From RUG100 sp050953425 (GTDB lineage: Bacteria; Bacillota; Clostridia; Peptostreptococcales; Anaerovoracaceae), in the NCBI GenBank assembly GCA_050953425.1, contig JBMNMQ010000007.1, positions 682,001 to 746,000 of the forward strand: 64,000 nt of DNA, given 5' to 3'. Below the pieces are notes generated by a model. That model saw nothing but the letters and a program-made list of their open reading frames with translations. It did not search any database and was not told the origin of the DNA. Of this stretch, positions 25,001 to 33,802 are shown piece after piece (within the stretch, counting starts at the first letter, position 1; the number at the start of each line of letters is the position of its first letter). The translations under genes and the position numbers were made by a program.

Positions 25001-25870
25001 ATGAACCACAAAAGAACCTACAACCTGGCTCTGGGCGGCATCTGCACCGGCGCGGCGACGGCGGCGCTGTGCCTGGCCTCGGTGGTGCCGGGCGTGGAGC
25101 TGACGCTCTATGCGATCAGCTCGGTTTTTCTCTATCTGGTCGCCTGTGAAGCCGGTCTGCGTGCCGGCCTGATCGCCTGCGGCGCGACCGCGCTGCTGGG
25201 CTTTCTGCTGATGCCGGGAAAGCTCGGCATCCTTCCTTTTCTCGTTCTCTTCGGACTCTACCCGGTCCTCAAGCCGGCCTTTGAAAAACTGGGCCCGGCC
25301 GCCGATCCGGCGCATCCGTACCGCGACGCGCTGCGGCCGGTGCGTCTGCTGCCGAAGCTGCTCTATTTCGTCATCCTGGCGGTGGTCTGCTTCGGCCTTT
25401 TTCGCGGTCTCTTTCTGGCGGAAATCCAGCTGCCGCGGTTCGGACACGCCGGCCTCGCTGTCTATGCTCTGGTGATGTTCCTGCTCTACGACATCATTCT
25501 CACCGGGATTCTCTGCTTTTATCAGCAGCGCATCCGTCCCGCACTGCAGGGCCGCCCCGGAGAGAACCCCGGAGGGAATCGGCAGGGAGCGGGACGGCGC
25601 CGGCCGCCGGCGGGAGTCCGCGGCCGCGGGAGGCGGAGATCCCGTCCTGCGCAGCACGCGCCTCTGGAGATCCGGCTTTCGCCGCCGCAGGAGGATGAAG
25701 CCCCGCCGGCACGGAACGGCGAAGCGGCCGATGCGGCGGATGCCGGCGCAGGCACAGAACCCGGCCGGTCCGGTTTCGAGCAGGATCCGCGCCGGCCCGG
25801 TTCCGAACAGAATCCGCGCCGGTCCGGTTCCGAACAGGATCCGCGACGGCCCGGCGGTGCGCACAGATAA
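25001..25870 (+). CDS. Membrane protein of unknown function with repeated C-terminal tail
   Basis: 289 residues, unrecognised. The ATG is ten bases after the J-protein stop; there is no clear Shine-Dalgarno, so coupling is likely. Residues 1-175 carry about five to six hydrophobic helices in the style of small substrate-binding or DUF2232-like membrane proteins (LALGGICTGAATAALCLASV). The cytoplasmic tail is Arg/Pro/Gly rich and ends with three 9-residue repeats of type SEQDPRRPG. The third gene of the DUF5685-J protein unit. Confidence 0.6.
   Translation: MNHKRTYNLALGGICTGAATAALCLASVVPGVELTLYAISSVFLYLVACEAGLRAGLIACGATALLGFLLMPGKLGILPFLVLFGLYPVLKPAFEKLGPAADPAHPYRDALRPVRLLPKLLYFVILAVVCFGLFRGLFLAEIQLPRFGHAGLAVYALVMFLLYDIILTGILCFYQQRIRPALQGRPGENPGGNRQGAGRRRPPAGVRGRGRRRSRPAQHAPLEIRLSPPQEDEAPPARNGEAADAADAGAGTEPGRSGFEQDPRRPGSEQNPRRSGSEQDPRRPGGAHR
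25775..25855 (+). repeat. 27-bp in-frame tandem repeat in a protein tail
   Basis: Three copies encoding FEQDPRRPG, SEQNPRRSG and SEQDPRRPG. The unit length keeps the frame. Confidence 0.8.
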
Positions 25871-25906
25871 ATGGTACCGGACCGGACGCGGCACCCGCGT
25901 GCGGCG

Positions 25907-25944
25907 CAGTGAAAAAGGAGGGAGAATTCCCTCCTTTTTCACTG
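25907..25944. terminator. Bidirectional terminator (17-bp perfect stem)
   Basis: CAGTGAAAAAGGAGGGA, loop GAAT, exact reverse complement. It lies between convergent genes with T-tracts on both strands. Confidence 0.9.
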
Positions 25945-25991
25945 ATATTATTGTCGACTGCAGAGATTGGCAGCCGGAGAAAGGACAGGGT

Positions 25992-27422
25992 TTAGAATTC
26001 GGGCCCCTTGAACTTGACTTTCTTCTGCTTGACGAACTGTCCGGCACCGCGTTCGCCGACAAAGTCCTTGCCGTCGAAGACCAGTCTGCCGTGACTGTAG
26101 ACCGCGCACGGATAGCCTTTGACTTCGATGCCTTCCCAGACCGTGTGGTCGAGAGCACCGTGCTGGTTTTCGTCGTTCTTGATGGTGACCTTCTTCTTCG
26201 GGTCGTAGATGACGATATCGGCATCGAGACCGACCTGAATCGCGCCCTTGCAGTAATCCACGCCGAACAGTCTGGCCGGGTTGGTGGCGGAAATTTCCAC
26301 CGCGCGGTTGAAGCTGATCCTGCCCTTGTTGGCGGCCGAGAGGATGAACGGATACATGTTCTCCACGCCGGCGCAGCCGTTGGGGATGGTGGTGAAGTTG
26401 CCCGGGGTCTTGCCGTCCTTCTGGGTGATGCCCCAGTCCTTTTCGGACTTGAGGAACGGGCAGTGGTCGGTGGCGAGCGTGGAAACGACACCGTTGCGGA
26501 TCGCATCCCAGAGCGCATCCTTCGACTCGCGGCCCTTCATCGGCGGCGAGCAGACGAAGTCCTGCGGGCGCAGGCCGACTTCCGGTCTGCCGTCCTTGTA
26601 GACTTCCTTGGTGAACTGCAGGTACTGCGGGCAGGTTTCGGCGAAGATCGGATAGCCGTCGGCTCTCGCTCTGGCCACGGCGGCCACGCCCTGGGCGTTG
26701 TCGAGGTGGACGATGTAGAGCGATGTGCCGGCCATCTTGGCGAGGTTGATCGCGCGTTCGTCGGCTTCGCCGGCAACGGCTTCATATTTGGACATATAGT
26801 GATACCACGGCGAAGTCTTGCCTTCCTCGAGGTATTTTTTGACCAGGAACTGATTGACGTCGTTGTTTTCCGCATGGACACCGACGAGGGCGCCGATTTC
26901 CGCGGCGTGCGTCAGAGTGCTGTAGAACTGTCCGTCGTCGACGCCGAAGTCGTAGACCATGAAGACCTTGAACGAAGTGATGCCGGCTTCTACGACCTTA
27001 TCCATGCCCAGCAGCATTTCCCTGCTGGTGACGTCGCCGACGCCGACATGCAGGGAGTAGTCGATGGCCGGACCCTGCTTTTCGGCCAGCTCCAGCTTTT
27101 CGTTGACGAGGTCGATCATCGGCTGGCCGACGGCCTGCGTCTCAAAGTTGAAAATGGTGGTGGTGCCGCCGCAGGCTGCTGCGCGGGTGCCGGTGAAGTA
27201 GTCATCCGTGGAGATGGTGCCGCCGAACGGCATCGCCATGTGTGTATGACCGTCCAGCGCGCCCGGCAGAACCAGCTTGCCCTTGGCGTCGACCACTTCG
27301 GTGCCGGCGCCCGGCTTCAGGCCGGTGCCGATCGCGCTGATCCTGCCGTTCTTGACGGCGACATCCGCCTTGAAGGTGCTCTTGGCCGTGACGACCTTTC
27401 CGCCTTTGATCAGTAAATCCAT
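25992..27422 (-). CDS. Dihydropyrimidinase / hydantoinase family amidohydrolase
   Basis: Opens the ring of dihydropyrimidines, hydantoins or related cyclic imides. 476 residues, typical length. GALDGHTHM gives the first two metal histidines, ITSFKVFMVYDF the carboxylated lysine, VHAEN and YIVHLDNA further histidines, and TLATDHCPF the catalytic aspartate. The C-terminal SHGRLVFDGKDF is the usual closing strand of the beta-sandwich. It is encoded downstream of an NCS1 nucleobase/hydantoin transporter on the same strand, which strongly suggests uptake and degradation of pyrimidine bases or hydantoins. No beta-ureidopropionase or dihydropyrimidine dehydrogenase lies adjacent. Allantoinase is the main alternative. 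Confidence 0.88.
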   Translation of the reverse strand: MDLLIKGGKVVTAKSTFKADVAVKNGRISAIGTGLKPGAGTEVVDAKGKLVLPGALDGHTHMAMPFGGTISTDDYFTGTRAAACGGTTTIFNFETQAVGQPMIDLVNEKLELAEKQGPAIDYSLHVGVGDVTSREMLLGMDKVVEAGITSFKVFMVYDFGVDDGQFYSTLTHAAEIGALVGVHAENNDVNQFLVKKYLEEGKTSPWYHYMSKYEAVAGEADERAINLAKMAGTSLYIVHLDNAQGVAAVARARADGYPIFAETCPQYLQFTKEVYKDGRPEVGLRPQDFVCSPPMKGRESKDALWDAIRNGVVSTLATDHCPFLKSEKDWGITQKDGKTPGNFTTIPNGCAGVENMYPFILSAANKGRISFNRAVEISATNPARLFGVDYCKGAIQVGLDADIVIYDPKKKVTIKNDENQHGALDHTVWEGIEVKGYPCAVYSHGRLVFDGKDFVGERGAGQFVKQKKVKFKGPEF

Positions 27423-27489
27423 AGGTAACCTCCTTATCTGGCCGGCGGCAGCCGTTTCCGCAGCCGGCCGCGTGTTCTTCTTTAAGGCA

Positions 27490-27517
27490 AGAGCCTTTGA
27501 GTCGTCTCAAAGGCTCT
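27490..27517 (-). other. Intercistronic hairpin between NCS1 transporter and dihydropyrimidinase
   Basis: Perfect 12-bp stem AGAGCCTTTGAG around a 4-base loop. Few T follow on the minus strand, so it may be a partial terminator or an RNA-stabilising element that adjusts the ratio of the two products. Confidence 0.6.
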
Positions 27518-27562
27518 GCATCATGTGAAGTCCTGTTCAGTTGCAATTGACGATGCGCTTCA

Positions 27563-29140
27563 TCAGGCCGCTCTTTCGGTGAACGCTTCGTGTTCTTCTT
27601 CGGTCACGAAGGACTTGCCCTTGAGACTGGTCTGCATCAGAATCAGGTAGACGACGAAACCGATGCCGAACGACCACAGATAGTTGATCGAGTTGATGAA
27701 CATCCAGAAGCTGCCCTGTACGCCGAAGTAGGTCATCAGCGGCAGGATGAAGGCGACGATCCAGGCAACGACACCGGCGATGTTGAACCCGCCGCTGTAC
27801 CAGTATCTGCCGTTATCGCTGGCATCGAAGAGGCCGCGAATGTCGATTCTCTTCTGCTTGCAGATGAAGTAGTCGGCAATGAAGATGGCGGCGATCGGTG
27901 CGAGGATGGTGCCGTAGGCGTTCATCCAGGTGAAGTAAGCGCTGCCGGAACCGTAGATCCACCAGGCCTGCAGTACAAAGAAGGCAATGCAGACGGTGAT
28001 GATGACGCCGGCTTTGTAGGAAATCTTTCTCGGGTTGATGTTCGAGAAGCCGTTGGCCGGGGCGACGACGTTGGCTGCCACGCAGGTGGTGATGGTGGCC
28101 ATGATGACGCCGATCGCGGCAACGAGGATGATTCCCTTGTTATTCAGAGAATAGAAGACGTCGGTCGGATTGAAGGACGCCGTGCCGGAGGACAGCTTGG
28201 TCGCCTGGGCGAAGAACGCGCCGACGAAGGCGCAGAAGAACATCGGTCCGGGCATGCCGATCAGCTGACCGGCGAACTGCGCTCTCTGGCTGTGCGCATA
28301 GCGCGAGAAATCCGGAATATTCAGTGCCATTGTGGCCCAGAAGGCGATGTTGCCCATCAGGCCGGACAGGTAGACGAAAGCAAAGCCGCCGTTGGAAGCG
28401 ATCAGAGCTTCATCGTTGCCCTGGCTGAGGACCTGGCCGAAGCTGTAGCCGGCCTGGCCGGCCGTGTGGGCGGACCACACCAGCAGGGCGATCATGACAA
28501 TGATCAGGATCGGGCCGCCGATATTCTGCACCCACTTGATGTTCTCCATGCCGTTGTAGGCGACAAAGAGGATGACCAGCATAAAGATGATGTAGCCGAT
28601 AAAGGTGCCCGCGGATGTGATCTGCATGCCGCTCCAGGAGGGGAGGTTCATGGTCCAGTTGGGATCCGCGAACTTGGCAGCAAAACAGCCGATGATGGCT
28701 GCGACGGCGCCGCCGCCGACCCAGGCCTGCACGGAACACCAGCCGCAGGCGGTGATCGCTCTCAGCAGTGCCGGAATCTGGGCGCCTTTGACCCCGAAGG
28801 TCAGACGCGCGAACAGCGGGAAGGGGATGCCGTACTTGGTACCGATGTGGGAGTTCAATTGAATCGGGATCAGGATGATCAGGTTGCCGAGGGCCACATT
28901 GATGATGGACAGCCACGGCGAAACTCCCATGCCGATCAGTCCGGATGCCAGCGACAGGGACGGAATGCAGATCGACATTCCCACCCACAGCATGGTGATG
29001 TTGTAGGTTGTCCATGTTCTCTGGGAGACGGATGTCGGCGCCAGGTCTTCGTTATAGTATTTCGAAGACGCAAGCTCAGCGCGCGCGGACTCGGTCAGTT
29101 CGAAGAGCCCGTTGCGCTCTACTTGTGTGTAGTTTGACAT
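27563..29140 (-). CDS. NCS1 family nucleobase/hydantoin:cation symporter
   Basis: 525 residues with about twelve membrane helices, from the ATG that follows GGAGGTG; frame extension upstream has no start signal. The N-terminal ANDL-like segment (YYNEDLAPTSVSQRTWTTYN) is the NCS1 entry motif, and IPIQLNSHIGTKYGIPFPLF and SGTASFNPTDVFYS are family blocks. NCS1 members import uracil, cytosine, allantoin or hydantoins. The downstream dihydropyrimidinase points to a pyrimidine or hydantoin. First gene of the operon, with its own promoter and a CcpA-like site upstream. Confidence 0.9.
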   Translation of the reverse strand: MSNYTQVERNGLFELTESARAELASSKYYNEDLAPTSVSQRTWTTYNITMLWVGMSICIPSLSLASGLIGMGVSPWLSIINVALGNLIILIPIQLNSHIGTKYGIPFPLFARLTFGVKGAQIPALLRAITACGWCSVQAWVGGGAVAAIIGCFAAKFADPNWTMNLPSWSGMQITSAGTFIGYIIFMLVILFVAYNGMENIKWVQNIGGPILIIVMIALLVWSAHTAGQAGYSFGQVLSQGNDEALIASNGGFAFVYLSGLMGNIAFWATMALNIPDFSRYAHSQRAQFAGQLIGMPGPMFFCAFVGAFFAQATKLSSGTASFNPTDVFYSLNNKGIILVAAIGVIMATITTCVAANVVAPANGFSNINPRKISYKAGVIITVCIAFFVLQAWWIYGSGSAYFTWMNAYGTILAPIAAIFIADYFICKQKRIDIRGLFDASDNGRYWYSGGFNIAGVVAWIVAFILPLMTYFGVQGSFWMFINSINYLWSFGIGFVVYLILMQTSLKGKSFVTEEEHEAFTERAA

Positions 29141-29186
29141 TGTACACCTCCGTAGTAAGTAGAAAAATGCGAATAAGTACAATGAC

Positions 29187-29214
29187 ATTATACAACAGGG
29201 AACCAAAAATGTAA
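29187..29214 (-). promoter_or_regulatory. Promoter of the NCS1-dihydropyrimidinase operon
   Basis: On the minus strand, TTACAT (29214-29209), a 16-base spacer and TATAAT (29192-29187). Confidence 0.7.
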
Positions 29215-29261
29215 CTAGTTTTTTTACAAAAAATCTGAAATTTTCTGAATAGAGAAGAAAT

Positions 29262-29275
29262 TGCAACCGGTTACA
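29262..29275. promoter_or_regulatory. cre-like site (CcpA/LacI family)
   Basis: TGCAACCGGTTACA matches TGNAANCGNTNNCA at every fixed position. It lies about 85 bases upstream of the predicted transcription start, a position used for activation or looping rather than direct block. Confidence 0.5.
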
Positions 29276-29432
29276 CAAGTGCGTTAAAGCGTTAGTGCAA
29301 TAAAATACAAGCGGTCGACACGAACCGCGAAAAATGGCCGCGGGCATTCGGGAGTTTGACAGTTTGAGATGATCAAAATCGCTGAAAGCCTTGCAATGGC
29401 CTTGTTTTTTTGTCAAATTTTATTGAATTAAT

Positions 29433-31202
29433 TGTAGCATTTTTGTCGCATTTCTGGTATAATAGTACTGGAGGGACAAAATCATGAGAGTTACATTATC
29501 ACGATCCAAGAACGCAGAACAGGTCTACATCACAAAAGCTTACCGCAATGAGAACGGGAAGAGCACTTCGAAGATCTTCAAGAAACTGGGAACCATGGCA
29601 AGCCTGCTTCCGGAACACGACAATGACCGGGAAAAGGTGCTCGCCTGGGCGCGAGAACAGGCAAAGATCTACACGGCCGCCGAGAAAAAGGAACAGCTGG
29701 AAGTTCCGTTTGAACTCTCAGAGGGCAAACAGCTGGCGATCAACGAGCAGCACGTTTATCAGGGCGGATATCTGTATCTTCAGAAGATCTATCACGAACT
29801 CGGTCTTGACGAAATCTGCCGCAGCGTCAGCAAAAAATATCGCTTAAAATATAACCTGTCTGATATTCTTTCTGGTCTGATCTACGCGCGCGTTTTATCG
29901 CCTTCCTCAAAACGCGCCAGTCACCGCTATCTGCAGGGGCTGTTGGAGAAACCCTCCTATCAGGAGCAGGATCTTTACCGGTCACTTGATGTGCTGGACG
30001 CAGAATCGGACCGGATACAGTCCCTTTTGTATGAGAAGCACGGGCATTGCAGAAACACCTCCGTGCTTTACTACGACTGCACCACCTACTTCTTCGAGAT
30101 CGAGCAGGAAAAAGGGATGCGCAAATACGGGAAGAGTAAAGAACATCGGCCCAACCCGATTGTGAAAATGGGCCTGTTCCTTGACGGAGACGGATTTCCG
30201 CTTGCCTTCACGGTCTTTCCGGGAAACGAAAGCGAACAGCCGTCCCTCATTCCCCTGGAAAAGCGAATCCTCAAGGACTATGATCTGTCAAAGTTCGTCA
30301 TCTGCACGGATGCCGGTCTTGCCAGCGCAGCAAATCGGCGCTTTAATGATCGTGAAAACCGTTCGTTTGTTGTTACGCAATCCCTTAAGATTCTGAAATC
30401 CCACCTCAGAGAATGGGCTCTCGATCCGGAAGGCTGGTCTCTCGGCGACGACACGGAAACATACAACCTTTCAAAGATTGATGAAACAATATATCAGGAC
30501 CACGTCTTCTACAAAGAGCGCTGGATTCACGAAAACGGATTTGAACAGCGCATGATCGTTACCTACTCTCCCAAGTACAAAAATTATCAGCGGGAGATCC
30601 GTAATCGACAGGTTGAGCGTGCGGAGAAGATGATCGACCGCGGGAAAGAAACGAAAAACCAGAACAGCCCGAAACGCTTTATCGAGCAGCTCTCATTCAC
30701 AGTGGACGGTGAAATCGCAGAGCAGGAAAAACGTTACCTCAACGAGGAAAAAGTGAAAGACGAAGAGCGGTATGACGGCTTTTATGCAGTCTGTACGACC
30801 CTCGAGGACGATGCCTCCGAGATCTTAAAGATCAACAAACGGCGCTGGGAAATTGAAGAATCCTTCCGGATCATGAAAAATGATTTTAAATCACGCCCCG
30901 CATATGTGCAGACGGATGCACATATCAAGGCACACTTTTTCACATGTTTTCTTGCACTCCTTGTATATCGCACGCTGGAGAAGAAACTGGATGACAAGTA
31001 CACGGTCTCCGAAATCACCAAAGGATTAAAAGACATGATGTTTTACAAGGTGAAGGGCATTGGCTATGCTCCGTGCTACACCAGAACGAAGTTTACCGAT
31101 GACCTGCACAAAGTATTCGACTTCCGTACCGACAAGCAGTTCATTTCGAACAAAACAATGAAAAAAATTATCCGGCAGACGAAAAACTGAAAAAATACTA
31201 CA
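29433..31202 (+). mobile_element. IS1634-type insertion sequence, about 1.77 kb
   Basis: A single full-length DDE transposase gene is bounded by imperfect inverted ends: TGTAGCATTTTTGTCG at the left and, read inward, TGTAGTATTTTTTCAG at the right. Base composition is clearly richer in A+T than in neighbouring genes, a sign of transfer. No target-site duplication is visible directly outside these ends, so the exact boundaries are uncertain or the element is old. It lies between the pyrimidine operon's upstream region and the AI-2E transporter gene and breaks no gene. Confidence 0.85.
29484..31190 (+). CDS. IS1634 family transposase
   Basis: 568 residues, the normal size. The catalytic core has YYDCTTYFFE (first Asp), KFVICTDAGLASA (second Asp) and KRRWEIEESFRIMKNDFKSR, the Y-(2)R-(3)E-(6)K signature of the IS4/IS1634 superfamily with the catalytic Glu. 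The HIKAHFFTCFLALLVYRTLE segment closes the fold. The ATG follows TGGAGG, and TG-G-TATAAT at 29455-29463 is an extended -10 promoter within the element. The frame is intact, so the element may be active. Codon use (AAA, ATT and TCT more frequent) differs from that of the host genes. Confidence 0.93.
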   Translation: MRVTLSRSKNAEQVYITKAYRNENGKSTSKIFKKLGTMASLLPEHDNDREKVLAWAREQAKIYTAAEKKEQLEVPFELSEGKQLAINEQHVYQGGYLYLQKIYHELGLDEICRSVSKKYRLKYNLSDILSGLIYARVLSPSSKRASHRYLQGLLEKPSYQEQDLYRSLDVLDAESDRIQSLLYEKHGHCRNTSVLYYDCTTYFFEIEQEKGMRKYGKSKEHRPNPIVKMGLFLDGDGFPLAFTVFPGNESEQPSLIPLEKRILKDYDLSKFVICTDAGLASAANRRFNDRENRSFVVTQSLKILKSHLREWALDPEGWSLGDDTETYNLSKIDETIYQDHVFYKERWIHENGFEQRMIVTYSPKYKNYQREIRNRQVERAEKMIDRGKETKNQNSPKRFIEQLSFTVDGEIAEQEKRYLNEEKVKDEERYDGFYAVCTTLEDDASEILKINKRRWEIEESFRIMKNDFKSRPAYVQTDAHIKAHFFTCFLALLVYRTLEKKLDDKYTVSEITKGLKDMMFYKVKGIGYAPCYTRTKFTDDLHKVFDFRTDKQFISNKTMKKIIRQTKN

Positions 31203-31216
31203 TTTTCGACCAATGC

Positions 31217-31261
31217 AAAAAGCGCCGAAACGCAGTCATACGAACGTCTCGGCGCTTTTTT
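31217..31261 (+). terminator. Terminator after the insertion sequence
   Basis: AAAAAGCGCCGA pairs with TCGGCGCTTTTT around a 20-base loop and ends in a T-run. Confidence 0.75.
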
Positions 31262-31368
31262 GATAACGCAAACTGTAAAAGACAGGATTATACACATGCG
31301 GCGAAAGAAATCAAGGGCTGGCGGAAAAAAATTTAAAGATCAGCGGGGGAAGAGGAAAACCGGGGGCG

Positions 31369-31437
31369 AACCGAGCGGCGCAGCGAAGACAAACCGAGCG
31401 GCGCAGCGAAGACAAACCGAGCGGCGCAGCGAAAAAA
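31369..31437. repeat. 23-bp tandem repeat, three copies
   Basis: Unit AACCGAGCGGCGCAGCGAAG plus ACA; the third copy has an altered end. It lies between the insertion sequence terminator and the promoter region of the AI-2E transporter gene. The rest of the gap up to 31563 shows only a possible -10 (TAGAAT, 31465-31470). Confidence 0.85.
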
Positions 31438-31563
31438 GATAAAGACTTTGCCGGCCTTTTAGTGTAGAATGTGACTAGGCGCAATGATTGTGCAGAACAG
31501 CGCAGTACAGAGCGCAAAACAGGAGAAAATCCGGAGAGGAGAGACGGAAAACCGGCAGAACGA

Positions 31564-32847
31564 ATGCGAAGGAAAGTTGATGCAAAGTATATAAAATGGG
31601 GCCTGACGGTCTTCGCCACGGCGGTGCTGATCATCATAGTCTTTTTCATGTTCTATCGCAATACGGGACTGGGACAGGCCATCGGCAAGCTGAATGCGGC
31701 GCTGATGCCGTTTGTATGGGGGCTGGTGATGGCGTATCTGCTCTGCCCGCTGTACAATCTCTGCGTACGGTCATTCAGCAAAGTCCGCTGGCCGAAGATG
31801 CGCGGCCGCGACTATACGACGACGGTTTCCAAGGCGCTGGCAACGATCATCTCACTGGCAGTGCTGCTGGGTATCGTGGTCGGCATTCTCGCCCTGATTA
31901 TTCCGCAGATGGTGCAGAGCATCACCAGCATCGCTCAGGAGCTGCCGACCTGGGTCAGGCAGATCGAAAACTGGATCGACGATGCCGTGGCGGCGGCGCA
32001 GCTGCGCGCACCGCTGGAGCATTTTCTCGGCGACGCCTCGACGAATTTCATCGCCTGGGTGCAGGATAAAATCGTGCCCGGCTACGACAAAATGGTGAGC
32101 GGCGTGGCCGAAGTCGGCATGAGGATTCTCACGCTGCTGAAGAACTTCTTCCTCGGCCTGATCATCTGCGCGTTCTTCATCAACAGCAAGGACATCTTTG
32201 CGGCGCAGTGCAAAAAGCTGATTCTCGCGATTTTCAACGAGAATCACGCCGACAAGTTCCTGCGCGGAGCGGCTTACGTCAACAAGACATTCGGCGGCTT
32301 CATCAACGGCAAGCTGCTGGATTCACTGATCGTCGGCATCATCTGCTTCATCTGCATGTCGCTGTTCCGCTGGCCCTATGCGGTGCTGATCAGTGTCATT
32401 GTCGGCGTGACCAACTTCATCCCCTTCTTCGGACCGTTTATCGGTGCGATCCCGTCGGCGCTGCTGCTGCTGATGGTCGATCCGCTGACCTGCCTGCAGT
32501 TCCTGATCTTCATTCTGATCCTGCAGCAGGTGGACGGCAACATCATCGGCCCGAAGATTCTCGGCGACAGCACCGGTCTGTCGAGTTTCTGGGTGATGTT
32601 CGCGATTCTCGTCGGCGGCGCGCTCTTCGGCTTTGGCGGTCTGGTGCTCGGTATCCCGGTGTTTGCCTGCTTCTATGCGCTGATGTGCTATCTGGTCAAC
32701 CGCCGCCTCGACAAAAAGGGACTCTCGGTCGATCTGCGCGATTACCGTCAGATCTACAAATACAAGGGCATCAAGGGAATGGGACAGAAACAGCAGGAGG
32801 AGGATAAGAAAGATGGACAATCGCAGTCAGATCAGCCGCAGGCTTGA
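31564..32847 (+). CDS. AI-2E family transporter (PF01594-type permease)
   Basis: 427 residues from ATG 31564. A GTG start at 31471 lies directly after a -10-like TAGAAT and would fall outside the transcript, so it is rejected. Seven to eight membrane helices; the conserved NxLxPFxxGxxxAYLL-type block is NAALMPFVWGLVMAYLLCPL, and GVTNFIPFFGPFIGAIPSAL is the signature of the family. Members export small molecules or act as Na+/H+ antiporters; the autoinducer-2 name reflects one E. coli member. The C-terminus is charged (QKQQEEDKKDGQSQS), and the gene overlaps murB by 35 bases. Confidence 0.85.
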   Translation: MRRKVDAKYIKWGLTVFATAVLIIIVFFMFYRNTGLGQAIGKLNAALMPFVWGLVMAYLLCPLYNLCVRSFSKVRWPKMRGRDYTTTVSKALATIISLAVLLGIVVGILALIIPQMVQSITSIAQELPTWVRQIENWIDDAVAAAQLRAPLEHFLGDASTNFIAWVQDKIVPGYDKMVSGVAEVGMRILTLLKNFFLGLIICAFFINSKDIFAAQCKKLILAIFNENHADKFLRGAAYVNKTFGGFINGKLLDSLIVGIICFICMSLFRWPYAVLISVIVGVTNFIPFFGPFIGAIPSALLLLMVDPLTCLQFLIFILILQQVDGNIIGPKILGDSTGLSSFWVMFAILVGGALFGFGGLVLGIPVFACFYALMCYLVNRRLDKKGLSVDLRDYRQIYKYKGIKGMGQKQQEEDKKDGQSQSDQPQA

Positions 32848-33775
32848 GGAGGTGCTGCGCCGGGGAGAACTCCTCGTCGACGCACCGATGGCAGAGTATA
32901 CGACGTTCAAAGCCGGCGGCAGCGCCGATCTGCTGGCCGTGCCCGGTTCGACGGACGAACTGCAGGAGACGCTGCGGGTGCTGCACGAGGCGCAGTGCCC
33001 GTTTATGATCCTCGGCCGCGGCAGCAATATTCTCGTGCGTGACGGCGGCTACCGCGGAGTGCTGGTGCGGATCAGCAGCTGCTGCAGCGAGATGACGGGC
33101 ACGGGACCGGACTTTGTCTTCGGCGCCGCCGTCTCCCTGGCCGCCGCTTCCCGCTATGTCCAGGACCATGACTGCACCGGATTCGAGTTTGCCGGCGGCA
33201 TTCCCGGCAGCATCGGCGGCGCAGCCTTTATGAATGCCGGCGCCTACGGCGGCGAGATGAAGGATGTCGTGCGCCGCGTACATCTGCTGCGCCGGGACGG
33301 CAGCGAGCGGTACGTCCTCTCCGGCGCGGAGATGGAGTTCCGCTACCGGCACAGCGTGCTCTGCGAGAGCGGCGACGTCGTCACCGCGGTGGAGATGCAT
33401 CTGGAAGCCGGCGAGCCGGCGCTGATCGCCGCCAAAATGAAGACGCTGCAGGAACGGCGCAGTTCCAGGCAGCCGCTCAGCTACCCCAGCGCCGGCAGCT
33501 TCTTCAAGCGGCCGACCGGCTACTACGCCGGCAAGCTGGTGCAGGACGCCGGCTGCAAGGGCCTCAGCGTCGGCGGCGCGCAGATTTCGACGCAGCACGC
33601 CGGGTTCATGATCAATACCGGCGGCGCGACGGCAACCGACATCGAACAGCTGATGCATCTGGTGCAGGCGCGGGTGCGGGAGCGCTTTGGCGTGATGCTG
33701 GAACCGGAGGTGCGCATCATCGGTGAAGCGGCACCGGGCGGCACGGCCGCCGCGGCGCCGGGGCGCAGCGAGTAG
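32813..33775 (+). CDS. murB: UDP-N-acetylenolpyruvoylglucosamine reductase
   Basis: FAD/NADPH enzyme that makes UDP-MurNAc for peptidoglycan. 320 residues, type II MurB (short form without the extra loop). TTFKAGGSADLL and LGRGSNILVRDGGYRGVL are FAD-binding segments; GIPGSIGGAAFMNAGAYGGE is the central signature; YPSAGSFFKRPTGYYAGKLV contains the catalytic Ser; the final Glu is in VMLEPEVRIIGE. The ATG follows AGGAGGAGGAT inside the transporter gene. It begins the murB-PHP-rapZ-whiA series known from Bacillota. Confidence 0.96.
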   Translation: MDNRSQISRRLEEVLRRGELLVDAPMAEYTTFKAGGSADLLAVPGSTDELQETLRVLHEAQCPFMILGRGSNILVRDGGYRGVLVRISSCCSEMTGTGPDFVFGAAVSLAAASRYVQDHDCTGFEFAGGIPGSIGGAAFMNAGAYGGEMKDVVRRVHLLRRDGSERYVLSGAEMEFRYRHSVLCESGDVVTAVEMHLEAGEPALIAAKMKTLQERRSSRQPLSYPSAGSFFKRPTGYYAGKLVQDAGCKGLSVGGAQISTQHAGFMINTGGATATDIEQLMHLVQARVRERFGVMLEPEVRIIGEAAPGGTAAAAPGRSE

Positions 33776-33802
33776 GGCGGATCGCACGCGAACGGAGGAA
33801 AA

